The position numbers and the translations under genes were made by a program. A model generated the notes under the pieces. The model saw only the letters and a program-made list of their open reading frames with translations, did not search any database and was not told where the DNA came from. From Sulfurimonas sp. (GTDB lineage Bacteria; Campylobacterota; Campylobacteria; Campylobacterales; Sulfurimonadaceae), in assembly GCA_027068455.1 (NCBI GenBank), contig JAMOSN010000044.1:1-50073 (forward strand): DNA of 50,073 nt, given 5' to 3'. Below are positions 41,565 to 50,073 of the stretch, piece after piece (position 1 is the first letter of the stretch; each line of letters starts with the position of its first letter).

Positions 41565-42860
41565 TTACTCTTCTATTTTTTTGTTTAATAGAGTTGTTAA
41601 AACTCTATCTTCTACCATTGACATTTGAATCGCTGGTAAATATCCTGCATCTTTATACTGATCGTATGCTTTTTGAGGATCTTGACCCATTTGCATCGCT
41701 TCGAAGTAGATTGTTTGCATAACTTCTTGCTCATTTACAGAGATACCCATCTCTTGGGCGAGTGCATCGATGATAAATGTCGCTTTTACACTGCGTGTTG
41801 CCTCTTCACGGAAAGATTCACGAAGCTCTTTAAGTTTATCTGCATCTTCACGAAGCTCTTTAATTTCATCTTCACTCATTGATGCAGCTTTTTTATTGAC
41901 AGCCATATCGATCTCTTGCTCAACTACGAATTCTGGCAAATCAAATTCGATATTATCAACCAATGCTTCTAAAAGTTTTGGTTTTAACTCTTCATTGTAA
42001 AGTTTTGCAAGTTTTTCTTGCTCGATAGCTTTTTTAACTTCAGATTTCAACTCTTCAACAGTCGCATCCTCTTTGTTAAGGATTTTTTGAGCAAGTTCAT
42101 CATTAACCTCAACATCCTCTTTTACTTTGATCTGATTTACTTTTACTTTAAACATTGCATCTTTACCTGCAAGCTTATCAGAACCATAGTTCTCTGGGAA
42201 AGTAACGTTAATCTCTACCTCTTCATCACGCTTAACATCGATAAGCTGATCTTCAAATCCTGGAATAAACTGACCTGAACCAAGTGTAAGTTCAAAATCT
42301 TTACCAGCACCACCCTCAAACGCTTCACCATCGATGAAACCTTCAAAGTCGATAACAGCAACATCACCCTCTTTCATTTTACGGTTACGCTTGATATCAA
42401 CTAACGGAGCTTGAGACTCTGCTATCTCTTTAATACGAGCATCAATCTCTTCCTCAGTCACTTCTGGCTTTGTAAAATCTGGAACTAAAGACTCTGCTTT
42501 GCTTACATCAATCTCTGGACGCATTGCTACTTTGATAGCAACTTCGATTTTGTCATCAGTTTTGTCAAATTTTGTAATTGACGGTTCACCAATCAAAGAA
42601 TCGTTTGCAATACCTAATTCATCTAAACCTTTATTAAGTACTTCACGAAGTGCTTCAGCTTCAGCATCTTCAACAAGTTTTTGACCATATTGCTTTTTAA
42701 TGATAGCTACTGGAACTTTCCCTTTTCTAAAACCTTGAATATTTGCAGTTTTTGCCAGTTGTTTAGCAATTTTTTCTACATTTGCATTCACTTCATCCAT
42801 AGAGATTGTAGCAGTAATCTCAGCATTAGCACCATCGATTTTATTTGATTTGATTTCCAT
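41565..42860 (-). CDS. tig: Trigger factor
   Basis: [19 protein letters not shown], PPIase-like [35 protein letters not shown]. Confidence 0.96.
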   Translation of the reverse strand: MEIKSNKIDGANAEITATISMDEVNANVEKIAKQLAKTANIQGFRKGKVPVAIIKKQYGQKLVEDAEAEALREVLNKGLDELGIANDSLIGEPSITKFDKTDDKIEVAIKVAMRPEIDVSKAESLVPDFTKPEVTEEEIDARIKEIAESQAPLVDIKRNRKMKEGDVAVIDFEGFIDGEAFEGGAGKDFELTLGSGQFIPGFEDQLIDVKRDEEVEINVTFPENYGSDKLAGKDAMFKVKVNQIKVKEDVEVNDELAQKILNKEDATVEELKSEVKKAIEQEKLAKLYNEELKPKLLEALVDNIEFDLPEFVVEQEIDMAVNKKAASMSEDEIKELREDADKLKELRESFREEATRSVKATFIIDALAQEMGISVNEQEVMQTIYFEAMQMGQDPQKAYDQYKDAGYLPAIQMSMVEDRVLTTLLNKKIEE

Positions 42861-42944
42861 CAATTTCCTTTGTTTTTTGTTTATTTGTATAGTATTTTTA
42901 CTATTATTTTGGGCAATAATACCAAAAATCTACTTGTTTTTCGA

Positions 42945-43400
42945 TTAATTCTTACACAGGTGTGGTTTAAAATTTAAAAGCAGCAACCAAGCAACAGCAA
43001 AATCTATCATTACATCAGCAAAATTAAATACTGCAAAATCAAAACCGCAATGCCAGTAAACCATATCAACAACACCTTCATGGATAAAACGGTCATATAT
43101 GTTGGAAAACGCACCACCTAATAAAATACCTACAGGAAGAGCATAGCAAATCTTTTGCATCCAAACAACATAAACCAAAACACCTGTTACCAAAATCAGT
43201 TGTATATATTTTAAATACTCATCCAAAAAGGCAAACATTGAAAATGCCACCCCTTTGTTATATACAAGGATCAAATCTATACACTCAGTATAGTAACGAA
43301 ATCCCTCTACAAACAAAGATTTGATATTTTGGTCTATAATAAAAATCCCTGCTATAGCAAAAAAAAGAACCGTAAATAATCGTAATGTATGATTAGTCAT
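42945..43400 (-). CDS. lspA: Signal peptidase II
   Basis: [53 protein letters not shown]. Confidence 0.94.
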   Translation of the reverse strand: MTNHTLRLFTVLFFAIAGIFIIDQNIKSLFVEGFRYYTECIDLILVYNKGVAFSMFAFLDEYLKYIQLILVTGVLVYVVWMQKICYALPVGILLGGAFSNIYDRFIHEGVVDMVYWHCGFDFAVFNFADVMIDFAVAWLLLLNFKPHLCKN

Positions 43401-44733
43401 TGAGCACTTTTTTGAAAAAAGAAACAAGTTCTTCCATTTTTGTCTGCATCAACTTTGCATCCTTGCATTCCAAAAGAACACGCAACTTGTTCTCAGTTCC
43501 TGAGTAACGGATAAGGTGACGCATATCACACGCATCAATCTCTTTAAGCAAAGCATCAAGCCCTTTAATCTCATCAAGAGGCTTCTTTGTATTTACATTA
43601 ACATTCACCAATTTTTGTGGATAAAGTTCAAAAGGGCGTAGCACCTCTGAAGCTTTTTGATTTTTTGCAATTAAAAGTGAAAGTACTTGCAGTGCAGCTA
43701 CAAGTCCATCACCAGTTTTTGCAAAATCGTGCATGATGATATGACCACTTTGTTCACCACCAAAGTTGATCCCCTCTTTTTTCATTACCTCAAGAACATT
43801 TTTATCACCAACATCAGAACGGAACAGTTTTAAACCATTTACTTTTAAATAATCATCCAATGCAGCATTACTCATAACAGTAGAGACAATGCCCCCACCT
43901 TTTAGTAAGCCATTTTTGTGAAGATTCACACCCAAAGATCCTAAAAGCTGGTCTCCGTCAACAACTTCCCCTTTTTCATCAACAACAACAAGTCTGTCCG
44001 CATCTCCATCAAGAGCTATTCCCAAATCAGCACGATATTTGACAACATTGTTGCAAAGTTCCTTTGTATGGAGTGCACCACAATTTTCATTAATATTAAA
44101 TCCATCAGGTTTGTTGGAAAGCACTATTACCTCTGCACCAAGCTCTTCCAAAACAGTTGGTCCTACTTTATAAGCTGCTCCGTTTGCAGTATCGAGAACA
44201 ATTCTCATTCCTTGAAGTGTCATCTCTACTGGAAAAGAGTTTTTTAGTTGAATAATATAACGACCGATAACATCATCTATACGTTTGGCTTTACCAATCT
44301 TTCTGCCTGTCACCTGAGCTTCCAGTAATCGCTCTTCATCATAATAGATCGCTTCAATCTCCGCTTCAACCTCTGAGGGGAACTTGTCCCCATGACCATC
44401 AAAAAGTTTAATTCCATTATCTTCATAGGAGTTGTGGGAAGCTGAAATCATAATACCCGCATCACAACGCATATTTTCTGTAATAAAAGCGATAGCAGGT
44501 GTTGGCATCGGTCCCACTTGTACAACATCATATCCAACAGCAGTTAACCCACTCACTATTGCATTTTCTATCATATAGCCACTTCGTCGAGTATCTTTGC
44601 CAACAAGAATTTTATCGGTAACGGCATTCTTTTTTAAATAAATTCCAGCAGCCATTGCAACTTTCATAGCCATCTCTGCTGTTAAAAATTTACCAGCTTT
44701 TCCTCGTACTCCATCTGTCCCAAATAGTTTCAT
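43393..44733 (-). CDS. glmM: Phosphoglucosamine mutase
   Basis: [62 protein letters not shown]. Confidence 0.96.
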   Translation of the reverse strand: MKLFGTDGVRGKAGKFLTAEMAMKVAMAAGIYLKKNAVTDKILVGKDTRRSGYMIENAIVSGLTAVGYDVVQVGPMPTPAIAFITENMRCDAGIMISASHNSYEDNGIKLFDGHGDKFPSEVEAEIEAIYYDEERLLEAQVTGRKIGKAKRIDDVIGRYIIQLKNSFPVEMTLQGMRIVLDTANGAAYKVGPTVLEELGAEVIVLSNKPDGFNINENCGALHTKELCNNVVKYRADLGIALDGDADRLVVVDEKGEVVDGDQLLGSLGVNLHKNGLLKGGGIVSTVMSNAALDDYLKVNGLKLFRSDVGDKNVLEVMKKEGINFGGEQSGHIIMHDFAKTGDGLVAALQVLSLLIAKNQKASEVLRPFELYPQKLVNVNVNTKKPLDEIKGLDALLKEIDACDMRHLIRYSGTENKLRVLLECKDAKLMQTKMEELVSFFKKVLND

Positions 44734-44839
44734 ATTACACTTCCACACATTTTTTACACCATTTTACCACCCTTTAACTTAATTTTAATTATCTTTAAGC
44801 TATTATTGCGCACTTATTTCCAAAAAAGGACACATTAAT

Positions 44840-45100
44840 ATGGCAAATCACAAGTCATCAATTAAGAGAATTCGCCAAACAATCGTTCGTACAGAACGTA
44901 ATCGTTTTTATAGAACTCGTCTTAAAAATATCGTTAAAGCAGTACGTTCAGCTATCGAAGCTGGTAACAAAGAAGAAGCACAAGCAGCATTTAAAGTAGC
45001 TAACCAACAAATCCACAAATTTGTTAGCAAAGGTATCCTTAAAAAAGAAACTGCTGCAAGAAAAGTAAGCAGACTACACAGAGCTGTAAACGCTATATAA
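44840..45100 (+). CDS. rpsT: 30S ribosomal protein S20
   Basis: [29 protein letters not shown]. Confidence 0.97.
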   Translation: MANHKSSIKRIRQTIVRTERNRFYRTRLKNIVKAVRSAIEAGNKEEAQAAFKVANQQIHKFVSKGILKKETAARKVSRLHRAVNAI

Positions 45101-45113
45101 AGGCTAACACATT

Positions 45114-46181
45114 ATGTTAGCAGATAAACTTACTCCGTTTATCAACCGCTATAATGAGCTTAGCGAATTGCTAAGCTCTCCTGACATCACCTCTGACATC
45201 AAAAAGATGACAGAACTTTCCAAAGAGCAATCTTCCCTTTTACCTATTGTTGAAAAAGCAAAAGAGTACAAAAATCTTTTAGAAGAGATTAGTGATTCTA
45301 AAGAGATGCTTAGTGACCCAGAGATGGGAGAGATGGCAAAAGAGGAGCTCAAAGAGCTTGAACCTCAGGTTTCTGTTTTAGAAGAGGAGATTAAGATGCT
45401 TCTTCTTCCAAAAGATCCTAATGATGACAGAAATATCATTGTTGAGCTTCGTGCTGGAACTGGTGGAGATGAAGCAGCTATCTTTGTTGGAGATTTGTTT
45501 AATGCTTATACTCGCTATGCAGACTTAAAGGGGTGGAAAATTGAGCTTATCTCAACTTCTCCCTCTGATGCTGGAGGATATAAGGAGCTTATAGCTCTTA
45601 TTAAAGGTGAACAGGTTTATAGCAGGTTGAAATATGAAGGTGGAACACACCGCGTTCAGCGTGTTCCACAAACAGAAAGCCAAGGGCGTGTTCACACCTC
45701 TGCTATTACCGTTGCGGTGATGCCAGAGGTTGATGATGTTGAGATTGAGATCAACGATAATGATCTTAAAATCGATGTTATGCGTTCAAGTGGTTGTGGT
45801 GGTCAATCGGTAAACACTACCGATTCAGCGGTTCGTATTACCCACTTGCCAACTGGTATCGTTGTTACCAACCAAGACCAAAAATCGCAACATAAAAATA
45901 GAGAAAAAGCGATGAAGGTGCTTAAAGCAAGACTTTATGAGCTTGAGATGCAAGAGCAACAATCTGAAAATGCAGCAGAGCGTGCAGCACAGGTTGGAAC
46001 AGGGGATAGAAGTGGTCGTATTCGAACATACAACTATCCACAAAACCGTATAAGCGATCATAGAATAAACTTAACACTTTATCGTCTCAATGAGATTATG
46101 AGTGGTGGTTTACTTGATGAGATTATCGATCCGCTTATCGCTGATACTCAGGCTAAAGTTGTAGAAGCAGCTGGCCTTTAG
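45114..46181 (+). CDS. prfA: Peptide chain release factor 1
   Basis: [61 protein letters not shown]. Confidence 0.97.
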   Translation: MLADKLTPFINRYNELSELLSSPDITSDIKKMTELSKEQSSLLPIVEKAKEYKNLLEEISDSKEMLSDPEMGEMAKEELKELEPQVSVLEEEIKMLLLPKDPNDDRNIIVELRAGTGGDEAAIFVGDLFNAYTRYADLKGWKIELISTSPSDAGGYKELIALIKGEQVYSRLKYEGGTHRVQRVPQTESQGRVHTSAITVAVMPEVDDVEIEINDNDLKIDVMRSSGCGGQSVNTTDSAVRITHLPTGIVVTNQDQKSQHKNREKAMKVLKARLYELEMQEQQSENAAERAAQVGTGDRSGRIRTYNYPQNRISDHRINLTLYRLNEIMSGGLLDEIIDPLIADTQAKVVEAAGL

Positions 46182-46195
46182 TTATATATTCTCAA

Positions 46196-46220
46196 CTAAC
46201 ACGCAAGAGTTGCGTGTTAG
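46196..46220. terminator. Bidirectional terminator-like hairpin made of an inverted pair of the TTGCGTGTT motif
   Basis: CTAACACGCAA gag TTGCGTGTTAG, perfect 11-bp stem, 3-nt loop, between convergent prfA and dapF. Confidence 0.8.
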
Positions 46221-46978
46221 TTCTCCCACGTAGTTTCAAAACTCTTTTTTACACGACCTTTAAAAGTGATGGTTCTTTCATTAACACCCAAATAAAGTGT
46301 ATCACCACTTGTTGGATACACCTCAATATTGTTAGAGACTTTACCCTCTTTATAAGCACGATAAAAACACGCAGCCATACCTGTACCACAAGCAAGTGTT
46401 TCATCCTCAACACCACGTTCATACGTTCTAACACGCAAGTTACCATCTTCTAATACTTTTACTATATTGACATTGGCATTATATTTATAACGCATCGCTC
46501 TAGCTTCCTCTTTATCAAAAATACCAATATCATCAACAAACTTTACAAGATGGGGTACTCCAGTATTAAGTAACCACCATGAGACTCCATTTTCTACAAT
46601 CAAATCATCTAAAATCTCTGGTGGAGTCAGTTCACTCAGTACCATACCACTTTTTGGAGTATTTTCCTCTACTTCAGCATGGATAACACCAGCACCTGTA
46701 AGAAAATCCATTTTCTGAGGAGCAAGATTATTGTTATATGCATAATGGGCACAGGCACGGCTTCCATTACCACACATATCTGCATGACTGCCATCAGCAT
46801 TATAAAATTCCCATTCAAAGTCATATTTATCATGTGGCACAACAACTATAAGTCCATCAGCCCCTATCCCCTCTTGGCGGTGACATAACTCTTTTGCTAA
46901 CTCACTTCTGTTTTGTTTGTTATTATCATGAAAGATGACAAAATCGTTTCCATTTGCACTATATTTTGCTATTTTCAT
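46217..46978 (-). CDS. dapF: Diaminopimelate epimerase
   Basis: MKIAKYSANGNDFVIF, ADMCGNGSRACAHYA, YERGVEDETLACGTGMAA. Confidence 0.96.
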   Translation of the reverse strand: MKIAKYSANGNDFVIFHDNNKQNRSELAKELCHRQEGIGADGLIVVVPHDKYDFEWEFYNADGSHADMCGNGSRACAHYAYNNNLAPQKMDFLTGAGVIHAEVEENTPKSGMVLSELTPPEILDDLIVENGVSWWLLNTGVPHLVKFVDDIGIFDKEEARAMRYKYNANVNIVKVLEDGNLRVRTYERGVEDETLACGTGMAACFYRAYKEGKVSNNIEVYPTSGDTLYLGVNERTITFKGRVKKSFETTWEN

Positions 46979-47571
46979 TTTTTATATATCTCCTTGATTT
47001 TACCAACAAAGAATTCAACCTCATTTTGAAGATGTTTAAGATTTTTTGAGTTGTCTATGACCCATGTAGCTTTTTCTTTTTTCTCATCAATTGGAAGTTG
47101 TGAAGCTATCCTTTTGAGTGATTCCTCTTTGGAATATCCATTTCTTTTCATAAACCTCTCAAGCTGAATATCTTGAGGTGTATACACAACAACACTCTCT
47201 TTGATAGGATAATTATTGTTTTCAAAAAAGAGAGGAATATCTATAAGATAAGGAAAAGCAAATTTGTCTTGTGTCTCTGAACGTTTTTCTATCTCAGCAC
47301 GAATCTTTGGGTGAAGGTATGCCTCAAGCATCTTTTTAGCCTCAGCATCAGAAAAGATATGAGAACCAAGTTTTGAGCGATTTACTTTTGTACCACTGAG
47401 ATACTCTTTGCCAAAGGTCTCTTCCACCCATAAAGCAGAGTTGTCCAATATCTCATGAGAGATAGTATCTGCATCGATAACACGCATACCGTTAAGCGCC
47501 AAAAGAGATGCTACAGTGCTCTTACCTGTAGCAATACTTCCAGTGAGTGCTATAGCATACTCATACGCCAT
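46975..47571 (-). CDS. coaE: Dephospho-CoA kinase
   Basis: ALTGSIATGKSTVASLLALNGMRVIDADTISHEIL. Confidence 0.95.
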   Translation of the reverse strand: MAYEYAIALTGSIATGKSTVASLLALNGMRVIDADTISHEILDNSALWVEETFGKEYLSGTKVNRSKLGSHIFSDAEAKKMLEAYLHPKIRAEIEKRSETQDKFAFPYLIDIPLFFENNNYPIKESVVVYTPQDIQLERFMKRNGYSKEESLKRIASQLPIDEKKEKATWVIDNSKNLKHLQNEVEFFVGKIKEIYKK

Positions 47572-48116
47572 TAGTTTTTAATGATACCTAAGTATGTTTT
47601 TCTAATATTGTTTCCCATGGCAAAAGCAGCTGGATGGACATCAGAGTTATAATACTCCAAACCATCTGTTAAATCAGCACGCTGTAAAATGATGTCAGCT
47701 GTAGGATGGTACTCTTTTGAAGCTAAAAGTGCAGTAGAACAATTACCTAAGTTATATGGCATCACAATCTTTGTATATTTACCAATAATTTCCATCATAG
47801 TTTTGTTCTCATCTACATTATCCAAAGATGGATGTTTCATTACAAATAAGCCATCCTCTTTAAGTACACGGTTAATATGTGCAATCACAACAGCATCCCC
47901 ATCTAGTTCAGAAATAACAACATCATAAGTATTATCCTGTGCATCACGAAGCAAATCAAGGTTTGCGGAAATTACATCACAGCTAATATCTGTATGTTTT
48001 TGTATCTCAGCTACAAAAGCACCAGCATCATTACTGATTATAAGTACATTTTGTGGTTCTTTATGGGTACATAATGGTACATGAACCATCATTTCATTAT
48101 AGATAAAATCTTTCAT
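47571..48116 (-). CDS. Spermidine synthase-like SAM-dependent protein
   Basis: YNEMMVHVPLCTHKEPQNVLIISNDAGAFVAEIQKH...YDVVISELDGD; short spermidine-synthase-like fold. Confidence 0.75.
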   Translation of the reverse strand: MKDFIYNEMMVHVPLCTHKEPQNVLIISNDAGAFVAEIQKHTDISCDVISANLDLLRDAQDNTYDVVISELDGDAVVIAHINRVLKEDGLFVMKHPSLDNVDENKTMMEIIGKYTKIVMPYNLGNCSTALLASKEYHPTADIILQRADLTDGLEYYNSDVHPAAFAMGNNIRKTYLGIIKN

Positions 48117-48243
48117 TCTTTGCTATCCTGTATAACGGTATTTTTTGAAATACCTAAATTAATTATCTGGGATTTTAGCATAATTGGATTAATTTTACTT
48201 AATATGGATATAATTACAAAATATTTAAGAATAAGGGTATAAA

Positions 48244-48438
48244 ATGGATTACAATAAAATCAGAAAGATTTGTAGACCTATTCGTATAGTTGTAGGACTT
48301 GCTTTAATTGCTACTGGATTTATTACAGGTAATGCTTGGTTCTATCTTGGTGTAGTTCCACTCATAGCTGGGATTGCAAATTTCTGTCCACTTTGTATTA
48401 TTACAAAAAAATGTGATTTACCACAAAATCAGGAATAA
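48244..48438 (+). CDS. DUF2892-like small membrane protein
   Basis: RPIRIVVGLALIATGFITGNAWFYLGVVPLIAGIANFCPLCII. Confidence 0.8.
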   Translation: MDYNKIRKICRPIRIVVGLALIATGFITGNAWFYLGVVPLIAGIANFCPLCIITKKCDLPQNQE

Positions 48439-48440
48439 AA

Positions 48441-49436
48441 ATGAGTCAAATTTCTTATAAAGATGCAGGTGTTGATATAGATGCAGGAAACAGTTTTGTT
48501 GAAAACATTAAACCATTAGTAAAAGCTACTAGGGTTGATGGTGTTCTAGGGGGTATTGGTTCTTTTGCAGGTGCATTTGAATTACCAAAAGGTTTTAAAG
48601 AGCCTGTAATGCTTGCAGCAACTGATGGTGTAGGAACAAAACTCAAACTTGCTATTGACAGTGGTATCCATCATACTGTAGGTATTGATTTGGTTGCAAT
48701 GTGTGTTAATGATTTAATATGTAACTTTGGTACACCATCATTTTTCTTAGACTATTATGCAACAGGAAAACTTGATGTAAATGTTGCTACAAATGTAGTT
48801 GCAGGTATTGCAGAGGGTTGTAAACGTAGTGAATGTGCTTTAATTGGTGGTGAAACTGCTGAAATGCCAGGGATGTATTCTGAAGATGATTACGACTTGG
48901 CTGGTTTTGCAGTCGGTGTTGCTGAAAAAAGTGAAATGGACAGAGTAAGCCTTGTAAAAGCTGGACATAAACTTATCGCTTTACCATCATCGGGTCTGCA
49001 TTCAAACGGTTTTTCTCTTGCTAGAAAAGTCTTATTTGAAAAAATGGGTATGAAATTTGAAGATGATTTTCATGGCAAACCACTTATTGAAACACTACTA
49101 GAACCAACAAATATCTATGTAAAAACATTTAAATCTCTTAAAAATGAGATTGTAGCAATGGCGCACATCACGGGTGGCGGTATTGTAGAAAACCTTCCAC
49201 GTGTACTTCCTGAGCACCTTATGGCTGAAGTGCAGCAAGATGCTATAAAAGTACTTCCAATCTTTGAGCTTATGAGCGAGCATGTAGCTCGTGATGAAAT
49301 GTTTAGAGCATTTAATATGGGTGTTGGTATGATACTGGTTGTTGCAGAAGAAAATGTAGAAAAAGTACTCGCAGAAACTGACGGCTATCTCATCGGGGAA
49401 ATCAAAGAAGGAAAACGCGAAGCCAAAATGGTGTAA
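48441..49436 (+). CDS. purM: Phosphoribosylformylglycinamidine cyclo-ligase
   Basis: YKDAGVDIDAGNSFVENIKP, ATDGVGTKLKLA, GGETAEMPGMY, HITGGGIVENLPRVLP. Confidence 0.97.
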   Translation: MSQISYKDAGVDIDAGNSFVENIKPLVKATRVDGVLGGIGSFAGAFELPKGFKEPVMLAATDGVGTKLKLAIDSGIHHTVGIDLVAMCVNDLICNFGTPSFFLDYYATGKLDVNVATNVVAGIAEGCKRSECALIGGETAEMPGMYSEDDYDLAGFAVGVAEKSEMDRVSLVKAGHKLIALPSSGLHSNGFSLARKVLFEKMGMKFEDDFHGKPLIETLLEPTNIYVKTFKSLKNEIVAMAHITGGGIVENLPRVLPEHLMAEVQQDAIKVLPIFELMSEHVARDEMFRAFNMGVGMILVVAEENVEKVLAETDGYLIGEIKEGKREAKMV

Positions 49437-49604
49437 ACCACTCACTCTCTCAGAACCCAGGTTTTAACCTGGGCAAAATAACTGCCAAGCTTATTCAAAT
49501 CCAAAATTTCCAGTACAAAAATCTAAGCTATAAAAAAGGGTATGAAGATTAAAGAAAATGCCGCCCAAAGGCGACATTGTAAAAGAAAGGAGAATATTTT
49601 TTTT

Positions 49605-50073
49605 CTAAAAATTAAATTTAAGAGCTATTGTAAGTGCCTGTTGTGAGTGTTTTGTTGTAATATTACCAACTCCAACTGTTGCTGCACTAACCGTATCACT
49701 TACCTCTGGAGCATATGTATATGCAGCATTTAGAGCAAGATTATTAGAAAATGAATACCCTCCACCTATTGTGATTGTAGATTCAACTGTTGCAGGGAAC
49801 ATTGCATAATTAAATAAGTTCATTGTATCACCGTCAGTGTTAGCTCCACCAGCTACACTAACAGTACTTGTATTATTAGGTACCGGATTTTCTCCATAGT
49901 TATACCCTATACCTGCCCAGTAAGATGTAGCTGTATATTTCACACCAAGCGCATATACAGTCTGATCATCCCAACCAAAGTCTTTATATCCCTTCGCATC
50001 AGACCATTTTATCTCTTTAACATCAGCTGTCATTGTCAATGTATCCATATCATACGATACACCCAACCCATAC
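49605..50073 (-). CDS. Outer-membrane transport protein, OmpP1/FadL-like, N-terminus beyond window
   Basis: Beta-barrel repeats, C-terminal ALTIALKFNF; reading frame appears to continue past the window edge. Confidence 0.7.
   Translation of the reverse strand, partial: YGLGVSYDMDTLTMTADVKEIKWSDAKGYKDFGWDDQTVYALGVKYTATSYWAGIGYNYGENPVPNNTSTVSVAGGANTDGDTMNLFNYAMFPATVESTITIGGGYSFSNNLALNAAYTYAPEVSDTVSAATVGVGNITTKHSQQALTIALKFNF

Noticed and set aside
49456-49473. CCCAGGTT-tt-AACCTGGG hairpin after purM as an intrinsic terminator
   Set aside because: Stem is good but no T tract follows on the plus strand; left uncalled as a feature.

Overview
AT-rich chromosomal window that looks like a sulfur-oxidising Campylobacterota genome (Sulfurimonas-like, inferred from a split soxCDYZ cluster, NIF-type Fe-S assembly genes and a ccoG gene). 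I annotate about 40 protein genes, mostly housekeeping: nifU/nifS, leuC, moaC/mobA, soxCDYZ, aroC, rnc, rnhA, ccoG, metH, comM, def, clpP, tig, lspA, glmM, rpsT, prfA, dapF, coaE, purM. I saw no rRNA, tRNA, CRISPR or IS element. Two signals stand out. (1) The 9-mer TTGCGTGTT/AACACGCAA occurs 21 times by eye, on both strands, in several reading frames and between genes. It includes one inverted pair forming a terminator-like hairpin between prfA and dapF. This resembles the genomic signature of a DNA-uptake (DUS/USS-like) sequence. (2) The metH-comM intergenic region holds a candidate small RNA (extended -10, two hairpins, 14-bp terminator). It could form about 24 base pairs with the translation start of a 23-codon hydrophobic peptide ORF just downstream on the same strand, a candidate type I toxin-antitoxin-like or RNA-regulated micro-ORF locus. 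A third point of interest is a serine-recombinase-like protein that has lost its catalytic residues and sits beside a perfect inverted repeat overlapping its likely promoter. All counts and pairings were made by eye and need computational confirmation.
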